From: Bacteroidota bacterium | Lineage (GTDB): Bacteria > Bacteroidota > Bacteroidia > Chitinophagales > Chitinophagaceae | Direction: 5' to 3' | Assembly (NCBI GenBank): GCA_020161535.1 | Contig: JAIUNW010000016.1 | Span: 1 to 64,000 of the forward strand | Length of the DNA: 64,000 bases | Part shown: positions 34,055 through 41,534 of the stretch, one piece after another | How positions within the stretch are numbered: the stretch's first letter is position 1 | Layout: each line of letters begins with the position of its first letter | The notes under the pieces: generated by a model | What the model was told of the DNA's origin: nothing | Database searches by the model: none | What the model saw: only the letters and a program-made list of their open reading frames with translations | Made by a program: the position numbers and the translations under genes

Positions 34055-34625
34055 CCAGTGCTTCGGCCAAATGCTGCAAGAACTCGCGGGCAGTATGATT
34101 GCCTTTGTCGCGCGCATACCAGGCATGCAAGTGCGAGTAAATCGCCTCTTTGGGCAATTCCTTTTTATCCATCAAAGTTTTCAGGAGGTCTCGGGCCGGC
34201 CGGGGACGCGGCCCCCAGCTGCCATAGATCAACTGGGTTTCGGTGTCGATAAAAATTGTTTTGGGAATCGCGCGGGCACCATCGGTGAGGAATTTATCCA
34301 TCAGGGCCGGGTTTTCATCGCGCAAAACCAGTTTGTGTTCAATCAGCGGATTGACCTGGGCCAGCTTGTCAATAATCGGGATGATCTGGGCCGCATCGCC
34401 ACACCAGCCTTCGGTGAGCGTGAGCCAGGTCATCGGCGTTTCAATAGAGAGCAATAATTCCTCTTGTTTTTCTTCGGGTTGCCAGGTGTTTTCCCAGCGT
34501 TTCATCCGTTGAATATTCAATCTAGCGTAATCCACCAGCCAATCGTCCTGGTTAGGGCCGGTGGTTTTGTTGTCAGCCATTAGTTCATCGAGGTGTTTCC
34601 GGTACTCCTTGTAGTTAAAATCCAT
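34020..34625 (-). CDS. Thioredoxin-family protein lacking the second active-site Cys
   Basis: A 201-residue protein with a thioredoxin fold: W-L-T-L-T-E-G-W-C-G-D-A-A-Q near residue 90 and the cis-Pro region A-I-P-K-T-I-F-I-D near 140. Thioredoxin has W-C-x-x-C; here the motif is W-C-G-D-A, so only one Cys remains and redox shuttling by the usual route is unlikely. The ATG at 34625 is used; a longer reading starts inside the M24 gene. It begins 10 bases after the M24 gene, so the two are one operon. Confidence 0.8.
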   Translation of the reverse strand: MDFNYKEYRKHLDELMADNKTTGPNQDDWLVDYARLNIQRMKRWENTWQPEEKQEELLLSIETPMTWLTLTEGWCGDAAQIIPIIDKLAQVNPLIEHKLVLRDENPALMDKFLTDGARAIPKTIFIDTETQLIYGSWGPRPRPARDLLKTLMDKKELPKEAIYSHLHAWYARDKGNHTAREFLQHLAEALVRREAGTPINS

Positions 34626-34635
34626 GTCGCTTCCT

Positions 34636-35946
34636 TTAGTTTCCAATTTGGGTTGCTGGCCGGGGAATGAGATAGATCTCTTTCTGCCTACCATCAATAT
34701 AACGAAATCCTTTCTCATTAAAGAATCCGTCTTGTTCTAACATAATTCGGATGTTTTTGTTCCATTCGGGCAGTTGAACGGTGCAATTCAGCTCAATGGA
34801 ATAGGCTGTATTGTAGTGCATGGGATAATCGCCCGCGCCGGGTACACCGCCCTGCATATCCCACATACCAATGGTAGTTCCTGCTGCATGGCCGTGAAAA
34901 CCAATCGGATGGGTGTAGATCGATGGGGTGAGTCCTTCTTTTTTGGCCTGCTCGAGCGAGGCTTTCAAAATTTGGTTGCCGGTGCGGCCATAGGCGAAAT
35001 TACCGGTCAAGATATCTTGCAGGCGATTGCCCTGGGCGAAGGCTTTCACCAAAAAAGCCGGTGCTTCTTTTTCACCTGGCTGTAATACATAGGCGTGTTC
35101 CTGGATATCGGTTTGCAAGCGCAGGTAGCTGATCCCGAAATCTACATGCAGCAGGTCGCCGGGCAGGATCAGGTTGCTTTCAGCACCCTTGCGCTGGATA
35201 TCGACCGAAGGCTGGAACCAGGTATCCAGGCCCAGGCTGCGGATCTTGTTGCGGTACCACCACACGAGGTCGTCTGTTGTGGTTATGCCGGGGGTTATCA
35301 CTTTCTCCGAAAAGCCTTCGGCAATGATCTTGTGTGAAATATTGATCAGTTGCGGATAATAGTTCATTTCGAAATCGGTGCGGGTTTCCAGCCAGCGGAT
35401 GCCGAGGTCTTCGGCCGATACCACCCTGCTTTTCAATGCCGCCGGCAGCTTGGCCATGAATTGGGTGTATTCAGTATGGTCCAATCCGTCGGCATGGGCC
35501 TGGTGTTCACAGGTATTGATGCCAATTTTTTGGGGGGCGCGGCTTTGAATAAGATTCACCAGCGCGTCCCACTGGTCGGGAAACTTCTCCATGTTCCACG
35601 AGGCCTTGATCTGGCTGCCCACATTATAGCGGGCAATGGCCAGCTTCTCCAGTTCAGTGCCCTTTCTATAAAAAACCAAAATTGTTCGGCGGCGGGCCGA
35701 CAACCATTCTGCGGGCAACATCGTTTTCAGGATCGGGTCTTCGTTGTATTCGCGCGAAATCAGCACCCACATATCAATACCGGTACTATCCATCAACGCC
35801 GGCAACAGCTTGTCAAATCTTTCTTTCAAACTGTTGTTGATGACGGCCGCCTGTTCGCGCAGGGGCAATACCTGGGCGCGGGCTGGTTCTATAGACGCAG
35901 TTATTATTAAAACAAGTAAAGCAACAATGCTGGATAGTTTTTTCAT
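34636..35946 (-). CDS. Exported M24-family (Xaa-Pro-type) peptidase
   Basis: A 436-residue protein with a signal peptide (about residues 1-24, ending A-R-A-Q). An N-terminal creatinase-like domain is followed by the pita-bread M24 domain. Candidate dimetal ligands are present: Asp in H-V-D-F-G, Asp in L-Q-T-D-I-Q, His in I-G-F-H-G-H-A-A-G, Glu in S-I-E-L-N and Glu in I-M-L-E-Q-D-G. It probably removes N-terminal residues before proline, outside the cytoplasm. It is the first gene of a pair with the thioredoxin-like protein. Confidence 0.85.
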   Translation of the reverse strand: MKKLSSIVALLVLIITASIEPARAQVLPLREQAAVINNSLKERFDKLLPALMDSTGIDMWVLISREYNEDPILKTMLPAEWLSARRRTILVFYRKGTELEKLAIARYNVGSQIKASWNMEKFPDQWDALVNLIQSRAPQKIGINTCEHQAHADGLDHTEYTQFMAKLPAALKSRVVSAEDLGIRWLETRTDFEMNYYPQLINISHKIIAEGFSEKVITPGITTTDDLVWWYRNKIRSLGLDTWFQPSVDIQRKGAESNLILPGDLLHVDFGISYLRLQTDIQEHAYVLQPGEKEAPAFLVKAFAQGNRLQDILTGNFAYGRTGNQILKASLEQAKKEGLTPSIYTHPIGFHGHAAGTTIGMWDMQGGVPGAGDYPMHYNTAYSIELNCTVQLPEWNKNIRIMLEQDGFFNEKGFRYIDGRQKEIYLIPRPATQIGN

Positions 35947-35960
35947 GAAGACCCTTTTGC

Positions 35961-35968
35961 CAAAAGTA
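35961..35968 (-). promoter_or_regulatory. Promoter -7 element (TACTTTTG)
   Basis: On the minus strand this is TACTTTTG, matching TAnnTTTG, with 14 bases to the M24 ATG. This implies a very short leader. No clear -33 box. Confidence 0.4.
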
Positions 35969-36038
35969 GGCGGCGGCGCTTATATCGGGTATTCATTAAT
36001 TAACCTTTTGCTGTTATACTGGCCTTTAGCAGCATCAC

Positions 36039-38390
36039 TCAGCCTTCTGCGGCCAGCACCGCCTTAATTTCATGGAATTCGATGGCATCGTCCAGCAGGC
36101 CCTTTATCAAACCCAACTGCCGGCTCTCCGCTTTTTCGATCGCTTGCCGGATCAGGTCAATCTTTTCCGGCTCCACCAATTTTTCCAGCGCCAGCGTGCC
36201 GGCACCGATACAATCTACCAGGTGATTGGCGATGGTAGAAACGGCCATTTGTCGCTCGGCAGCAATTTCAACCATTGATTTGCCGGTAGCAAACAAAGCC
36301 AGCGACAACCGGGCGCTTTCGCCTTTCGGCGGTTTTGTTTTTTTACTCACAGGATCGCTGCTTTTTTCTTTCGGCGATGGGCGGGCATTGTCATTGATCA
36401 AAGCGGAACCCGTTTCACCAGAGGGACGACGGGCGCGGTTTTTTTCCGCAGCAGATGCCCACTCGTCGTTCAATGCCGAAGAAGCCTGTACCGTTGTGGT
36501 CGCCTGCGCTGGCTGTAACCACAACAGCAATTCGCTAACGGGCAGTCCATCGGCCAGTCCGTTGGCCATTTTTGCGGCCAGCGCCAGGTCAGCGATTTTT
36601 TTGACCAGGGCTTTCTTCAACAAGGCGAGCGATTGCAAATATTTTTGTTGTTTTTTTCTAACATGCATCAACCGCGCGTGTTTATCGAGCTCTTCTACGG
36701 CCCGGTTGATTTGCGCACAGAAATAATCGGCGCCGGCTTGTGTTCTTTCGCGCAAAAAACGAAATCCTTCAGCAACCGCCTTGTCTTGCAAGCTGTGTAG
36801 ATAGTCCACCGTTTTTTGTGCTACCGGCAATAATTGGTTGCAGGCCTCGAGCAAAAACCTGGCAAATTGGATCTTCTCCTCCTGGCTAGCGGATTTTTTC
36901 GTGGTCACTTGCAACCGCCACCTTTCCGCCATCTCCTGCAAATGCCCCATCCGAAACGGACTCAACATATTATTCAACAGAAATTCCCTTTCGGCCTTTT
37001 CGAGAGCCGCTTCCATATTGCCACTGACCGATTGTTTTTCGGCAAATGCAATCACCCGCGGATCGGTTTTGATTTGTTCTGCCGTAATGGGAGTGCGCAA
37101 ATGCAAGCCTTCCAACGTGGTCAAACGCGACAGCGCCACATATACCTGGCCCGTTGCGAAAGCGGCACCGGCGTCAATAATGGCTTCTTCAAAAGTGAGT
37201 CCCTGGCTTTTGTGAATCGTAATGGCCCAGGCCAATCGAAGCGGAAACTGTGTAAAACTGCCCAACTCTTCTTCTTCAATTTCATCGCTGTCGGCATTGA
37301 GACGAAACCGCAGGTTGCGCCAGGTTTCCTTTTCCAGTTTTAATGGTTTTTCCTGGTCGGGAAACTGGATCTCTACCGTTTCGGCCGACAAGGAAATCAC
37401 TTTCCCGATCTTCCCATTGTAATAGCGGCGTTCTTCGCCGCGGTCATTTCTAATGATCATCACCTGCGCGCCGGGCTTCAACGAAAGCAGGGCATCGGCA
37501 GGGTAAGACTTCTCATTGAAATCGCCCTTGGTCGTAGCAGGATATTCATTCACCGGCCCCGGCAAATCTGCCAGCGCTTTTACATTAATTGCATCCGCGC
37601 GTCGCACATGCGTGCTGAGTACAATGGGGATGGTGTCGCGGCCTACCGATTGGCCTTCGCTTTTTCCCGCATCCGGCGCAGGCAATAATCTACTATTCAA
37701 CAATACCAGGTCATTTGCCTCCATCGCCCCATGTCGCACTTTGTTGAGTATATCGATAAACAGGGCTTCTTTTTGCCGGTAGATTTTTTGCAGTTCTATC
37801 TGCTGCAGTTGGCAGTCTTTAAACACCTGCGCGTCGAAAAAATAGGGGCTCGCATAATACTGTTGCAAGAAATGCCATTCTGATTCCTGCACCACGGGCG
37901 GCAACTGAAAAAGATCACCAATCAGCAATACTTGCAAACCACCAAATGCAGTGCGGGGCTTGCGCCGCACTTGTCGAAGTATCACATCAATCGCATCGAG
38001 CATATCCGCGCGAAGCATACTCACTTCGTCAATCACCAGCAGCTCCAGTTCTTCCATCAGGGCCCGTTTGGATTCGGCCAGGCGCAAATTACCGAGCAGG
38101 GTCTGCCGGTTGTGAAACAAGTGCTGGCCACTATCGGGCAGATCCAATCCCGGTACAAACGCACCCATCGGCAATTGAAAAAAAGTGTGGGCCGTAACGC
38201 CACCGGCATTGATTGCAGCAACGCCGGTGGGTGCCAGCACCACCATTTTCTTTCGGCTGTTCCGCCGGATGTTTTGCAAAAAAGTAGTCTTTCCCGTACC
38301 CGCTTTTCCCGTGAGAAAAAGGTGTTGGTCGGAATGCATCACCAGTCTCGCCGCCAGCTCAAACAAGCGGTTTTCTTTATCCGTGTTCAT
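36039..38390 (-). CDS. PIF1-like SF1 helicase with C-terminal HTH domain
   Basis: A 783-residue helicase. Walker A is G-K-A-G-T-G-K-T-T near residue 28, followed by V-L-A-P-T-G-V-A-A-I-N-A-G-G typical of PIF1, Walker B V-I-D-E-V-S-M-L near 120, and the late motifs T-I-H-K-S-Q-G-L-T-F and V-Y-V-A-L-S-R near 400-425. The C-terminal third is variable and ends in a helix-turn-helix (K-S-M-V-E-I-A-A-E-R-Q-M-A-V-S-T-I-A-N-H-L) like that of RecQ-type tails. It overlaps the ssb gene by 14 bases and is translated from the same message. Confidence 0.88.
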   Translation of the reverse strand: MNTDKENRLFELAARLVMHSDQHLFLTGKAGTGKTTFLQNIRRNSRKKMVVLAPTGVAAINAGGVTAHTFFQLPMGAFVPGLDLPDSGQHLFHNRQTLLGNLRLAESKRALMEELELLVIDEVSMLRADMLDAIDVILRQVRRKPRTAFGGLQVLLIGDLFQLPPVVQESEWHFLQQYYASPYFFDAQVFKDCQLQQIELQKIYRQKEALFIDILNKVRHGAMEANDLVLLNSRLLPAPDAGKSEGQSVGRDTIPIVLSTHVRRADAINVKALADLPGPVNEYPATTKGDFNEKSYPADALLSLKPGAQVMIIRNDRGEERRYYNGKIGKVISLSAETVEIQFPDQEKPLKLEKETWRNLRFRLNADSDEIEEEELGSFTQFPLRLAWAITIHKSQGLTFEEAIIDAGAAFATGQVYVALSRLTTLEGLHLRTPITAEQIKTDPRVIAFAEKQSVSGNMEAALEKAEREFLLNNMLSPFRMGHLQEMAERWRLQVTTKKSASQEEKIQFARFLLEACNQLLPVAQKTVDYLHSLQDKAVAEGFRFLRERTQAGADYFCAQINRAVEELDKHARLMHVRKKQQKYLQSLALLKKALVKKIADLALAAKMANGLADGLPVSELLLWLQPAQATTTVQASSALNDEWASAAEKNRARRPSGETGSALINDNARPSPKEKSSDPVSKKTKPPKGESARLSLALFATGKSMVEIAAERQMAVSTIANHLVDCIGAGTLALEKLVEPEKIDLIRQAIEKAESRQLGLIKGLLDDAIEFHEIKAVLAAEG

Positions 38391-38739
38391 TATCAGCCCC
38401 TAAATCTACGGATACCCTGGTTTTCTTTTCCGCAATTTCGAGTACCGTGATTTCGGCAACCGTACGCTGTTGGCCTTTCTTGTCTTCGTATTGCCGGTAA
38501 CCCAGTTTGCCTGCCACCTGCATTCTATCGCCCTTTTTAAAACTACTCGCCAGTTCGGCCAGTTTTCCCCAGGCGATCAACTGGTGCCATTGCGTGTCTT
38601 TGACGGTTTCACCCTGCGCGTTTTTGTACTCTTCATTGGTGGCCAGCGTCATCGTCGAGCGTTTGCGATTGTTCGTTGTCATTTTCATTTCCGGGTCAGC
38701 GCCCAGAAACCCCTCCAGCACAATTCTGTTCTTACTCAT
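38377..38739 (-). CDS. ssb: Single-stranded DNA-binding protein
   Basis: A 120-residue OB-fold protein. The ATG at 38739 (M-S-K-N-R-I) is used; an upstream start adds six residues of poor quality. OB-fold marks include G-F-L-G-A-D-P-E, W-H-Q-L-I-A-W-G-K-L-A and G-D-R-M-Q-V-A-G-K-L-G-Y-R. It lacks the Pro/Gly-rich tail and the acidic D-D-I-P-F tip that recruits partners to housekeeping SSB, ending in D-N-E-H-G. It is probably a secondary SSB tied to the PIF1-like helicase whose start it overlaps. Confidence 0.88.
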   Translation of the reverse strand: MSKNRIVLEGFLGADPEMKMTTNNRKRSTMTLATNEEYKNAQGETVKDTQWHQLIAWGKLAELASSFKKGDRMQVAGKLGYRQYEDKKGQQRTVAEITVLEIAEKKTRVSVDLGADNEHG

Positions 38740-38872
38740 GGTATTTATTTTCAGCAAACATCCGTGCGATCGCCCTTTGTTGCCGGATAATAAACGTTTA
38801 ATACGGTAAGTCCCGTGTTTTCACCCTTGTTTGCGACCGGCATCGCCAATAGTTTTATTGAAAGATTTTCAC

Positions 38873-39331
38873 ATGGACTGTTTACACTGTAGCGCGCCGT
38901 TGAAAGGCCGCCGCTCTAAAAAATTCTGCGACGACAACTGTCGCAGCGCCTGGCATTATCGCCAAAAATCAAACGACAGCACCCTGGTTAGCCAGGTTAA
39001 TGAACAACTGTTACAAAACCGCCGGATCTTAAGCCGGTTGATGGCCTGCAACCAAAACATGCTGGTTGCGAACAAGGCCATTTTACTCGATCGCGGATTT
39101 CATTTTCAGTTTCATACCGAGTCGCATATTGACGACCGCGGACTCACCTTCCACTTCTGCTACGAGTTCGGTTACGCCGCCCTGGATAAAGACCATATAC
39201 AACTCATTCGGCTTCCTGCAGCAGCAGAGAATAAGAACAGAACGGGTATGCCTACACGAAGTACTGCACAAAAACGTACTGCCGATTTTTATGAGAATGC
39301 CATCCTGCGCGGATTGACCAAAATCCGATAG
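38873..39331 (+). CDS. Hypothetical protein with N-terminal zinc finger
   Basis: A 152-residue protein starting at ATG 38873. Its first 25 residues form a compact finger: Cys3, Cys6, then K-K-F-C-D-D-N-C-R with Cys19 and Cys23. After a helical middle section, residues 85-115 look like beta strands rich in Phe and Tyr. No enzyme motif is seen. Similar fingers followed by W-H-Y occur in small uncharacterised bacterial proteins. It is divergent from ssb and precedes a methyltransferase that also has a Cys4 finger. Confidence 0.65.
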   Translation: MDCLHCSAPLKGRRSKKFCDDNCRSAWHYRQKSNDSTLVSQVNEQLLQNRRILSRLMACNQNMLVANKAILLDRGFHFQFHTESHIDDRGLTFHFCYEFGYAALDKDHIQLIRLPAAAENKNRTGMPTRSTAQKRTADFYENAILRGLTKIR

Positions 39332-39376
39332 CTTTATTCATGCATACGTGCCGCGCATGAAGAAAGAAATCCGCAA

Positions 39377-40210
39377 ATGAATGGATCCATCAAACAATCG
39401 CTGAAAAAACTGGGGCTTTACCACCCGCTTCAGTCGGCGTTTCGCGATTCTCTATCTTTTCTTCAGCGTTTGCGCTATAAAACCAGTTATCGAAAATACA
39501 AGGGCGGTGGTTTCGAGTGCAATTTTTGTGGCGCAAGCTACCGTCGTTTTGTACCCGAATATCCAACAGCTGATATTGAACAAGCCATTTATGGCAACAA
39601 AGTCATTGCCGGTTTTGGTGAAAATGTTTTTTGCCCAAACTGTTTAAGCAAGAACAGGGAACGACTTATCAAAGACGTGCTTGACTATTACATCGATTTT
39701 GCAGGCAAATCCATTTTGCACTTTTCGCCCGAAAAAAAACTTTACCAATATGTACACTCGAAGGCAACAGTGACAACCATTGACCTTGAGCCTGGCTTTT
39801 ACAAAACCATTGACCCAACCATTGCGCAGGGTGATGCCACGCAATTGCATTTCCCCGACGAACAATTCGACATCATCATCGCCAACCACATCCTCGAACA
39901 TATTCCCGACGATGAAAAAGCGATGAAGGAAATATTCCGCGTACTGAAAAGAAACGGCGTCGCCATCCTGCAAGCGCCCTGGTCAACCAAACTACCCACC
40001 ACCATCGAAGACCGCTCCATCGCCGACCCCCTTCAACAAGCAAAACTATTCGGTCAAAAAGACCATGTAAGAATATACACCCTGCCCGATTATACCAGCC
40101 GCTTGCGCCGTGCCGGCTTCACGGTAAATTGCATCGCGCCCGCTGAACTCGCCCAGTTTCAACAACATGCCATCCAGGAAGGCGAACCGGTGGTGCTCGG
40201 TTACAAATGA
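39377..40210 (+). CDS. SAM-dependent methyltransferase with zinc-ribbon insert
   Basis: A 277-residue protein. Residues 50-90 hold a zinc ribbon (C-N-F-C-G near 50 and C-P-N-C near 87). The methyltransferase fold follows, with I-L-H-F-S-P-E-K as motif I, V-T-T-I-D-L-E-P for strand 2, and I-I-I-A-N-H-I-L-E-H-I-P-D-D as motif IV, the last being typical of glycan- or lipid-linked methyltransferases. The substrate is unknown. It lies 45 bases after the finger protein on the same strand. Confidence 0.82.
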   Translation: MNGSIKQSLKKLGLYHPLQSAFRDSLSFLQRLRYKTSYRKYKGGGFECNFCGASYRRFVPEYPTADIEQAIYGNKVIAGFGENVFCPNCLSKNRERLIKDVLDYYIDFAGKSILHFSPEKKLYQYVHSKATVTTIDLEPGFYKTIDPTIAQGDATQLHFPDEQFDIIIANHILEHIPDDEKAMKEIFRVLKRNGVAILQAPWSTKLPTTIEDRSIADPLQQAKLFGQKDHVRIYTLPDYTSRLRRAGFTVNCIAPAELAQFQQHAIQEGEPVVLGYK

Positions 40211-40268
40211 CCAATATGGTTGTCATAAGATAGCCCTCCGCGGTGTAACAGGTTTTGCAAGGCCCGTC

Positions 40269-40685
40269 TTAGTTGGTCTCCGTGTATTTTTTGAAGTTGT
40301 CGAGTATCGCTTGCCAACCGGCTTTTTGAAGGTCGAGCGGATTCTCGCCCTCTGGGTCGAAAGATATAATGACGGCTGTTTTATCCCCGCCTTCCTTTTT
40401 GAACAAAGCATCAACCTGCCGGCCATCAGGCATGGTATACGTAAAACTTTCGCCGACTTTTATCGCATCATAGATCGCTTCGAAATCAAAGCCGAAACTG
40501 CCGTCTTTCGCTTCCATACGAGCGATATATTTACCGCCTACTCGCATGTCATTTGAAGCCGAAGGACAATGCCAGGAGGGATCGGCAAAATTCCATTTGG
40601 TAATTTTTTCCGGTTGGGTATAGTAGTCCCAGGTTTTTTTTGCATCCGCATGTACGGTGGCTGTGATCGTTATTTTTTCACTCAT
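40269..40685 (-). CDS. SRPBCC (AHSA1-type) protein
   Basis: A 138-residue protein of the activator-of-Hsp90-ATPase-like SRPBCC group: it starts with I-T-I-T-A-T-V-H-A-D-A-K-K-T-W-D-Y-Y, then W-N-F-A-D-P-S-W-H-C-P, and ends with a helix Q-K-A-G-W-Q-A-I-L-D-N-F-K-K-Y. The complete fold suggests ligand or stress-related binding, but no ligand is known. It stands alone on the minus strand between the methyltransferase and a Fic remnant. Confidence 0.85.
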   Translation of the reverse strand: MSEKITITATVHADAKKTWDYYTQPEKITKWNFADPSWHCPSASNDMRVGGKYIARMEAKDGSFGFDFEAIYDAIKVGESFTYTMPDGRQVDALFKKEGGDKTAVIISFDPEGENPLDLQKAGWQAILDNFKKYTETN

Positions 40686-40748
40686 TGTTTTCGCTTTTAT
40701 TTTTTAGTAGTTGATTCAACTAAATACAGGTGATTCAATTCGTGTAGT

Positions 40749-41030
40749 TTAACAATTATCTTTTCCTACACGCAATCCAGTCAGTACGCCAAGATCTTCC
40801 AATTGTGATAGGTAGGTGCCCGCAGTTTTCTTAACAAGGCCGGCATCTTCTAAAAACTTTCGCATCGAATACGGTTGTCTAAAAACCATTTCAAGTAATT
40901 CTTTTGAATATATATCTGGGGTTTTTTCTTTAATGAATATTTCTGCCTGTTTCAATAAAGCTACAATCCCATCTATTTTCTGGTTTTGGCGGCAGGCCGG
41001 GAAGATGATTATTTGGTAGATCTCTGTCAA
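40749..41030 (-). pseudogene. Remnant of a Fic-family protein (C-terminal winged helix)
   Basis: The reading K-I-D-G-I-V-A-L-L, then P-D-I-Y-S-K-E-L-L-E-M-V-F-R-Q-P-Y and A-G-L-V-K-K-T-A-G-T-Y-L-S-Q-L-E-D-L-G-V-L matches the C-terminal DNA-binding part of Fic proteins. The catalytic Fic domain with H-P-F-x-x-G-N-G is absent, there is no ATG, and the sequence upstream does not continue the gene. The last bases (G-K-D-N-C) also look cut short. The best reading is a decayed fragment. Fic similarity was judged by eye. Confidence 0.55.
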
Positions 41031-41192
41031 CCACTTTACTTTTTTATTAAGGCTGTTAAATGCCCTCGTTTCAATTGTGCGGTCATTTGCCGCCCTTGTT
41101 TGTTGCTATCATGTGGATACAGGAAAAAGCCGTATAGTAAAATTATATATATAAGCCGCTCGACTCACCTTTGCTTTATAATAGCCAAAAAT

Positions 41193-41227
41193 AAAAAAGC
41201 CGCCTAATCAATTGATTATAAGCGACT
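41193..41227 (-). terminator. Terminator of tRNA-Phe
   Basis: On the minus strand, AGTCGC at 41227-41222 pairs (with one G-U) with GGCGGCT ending at 41198, around a 14-bp perfect palindrome TAATCAATTGATTA (41205-41218), followed by six T residues (41198-41193). It lies 11 bases beyond the 3' end of the tRNA. Confidence 0.75.
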
Positions 41228-41237
41228 TTTGAAGTTG

Positions 41238-41310
41238 TGGTGTGGGCCGGAATCGAACCGGCGACACAAGGATTTTCAGTCCTTTGCTCTACCAACTGAG
41301 CTACCGCACC
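41238..41310 (-). tRNA. tRNA-Phe (GAA)
   Basis: A 73-base cloverleaf on the minus strand. The acceptor 5' strand is GGTGCGG, the D arm GCTC...GAGC, the anticodon stem AAGGA/TCCTT with loop CTGAAAA giving anticodon GAA, and the T arm GCCGG-TTCGATT-CCGGC. The discriminator base is A and CCA is not encoded. The fifth acceptor pair is a C-A mismatch (C5 with A in CCACACC). It is followed by its own terminator. Confidence 0.93.
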
Positions 41311-41394
41311 TTATTCCTGCCTTCGCAACAGGGACGCAAAAATAGGGGAAGATTTCCAATTTTACACATTCTTTACCCTCTTTCTCCCATTAGA

Positions 41395-41530
41395 ATTCTC
41401 TGTTCCTCCGAGGCCTCCGTGTGAAACCAACCCTCCGCCGCTGTGTGAAATAACCTGCGGTCTCCACGCGAAACCAACAGAAGGCCAACAGAAAGCCGCC
41501 ACGCAAAACCACCCCGCGATCTCCCACCGC
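41395..41530. repeat. Degenerate CTCCGTGTGAAACC-like repeats
   Basis: Between tRNA-Phe and recQ there are several diverged units of roughly 25-30 bases, each with a C/T-rich start and a GTGTGAAA- or CGCGAAA-type centre followed by ACC: near 41416 (CTCCGTGTGAAACC), 41442 (TGTGTGAAATAACC), 41463 (CTCCACGCGAAACC) and 41496 (CCACGCAAAACC). There is no reading frame. This may be a decayed extragenic repeat array. Confidence 0.4.
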
Positions 41531-41534
41531 GGTC

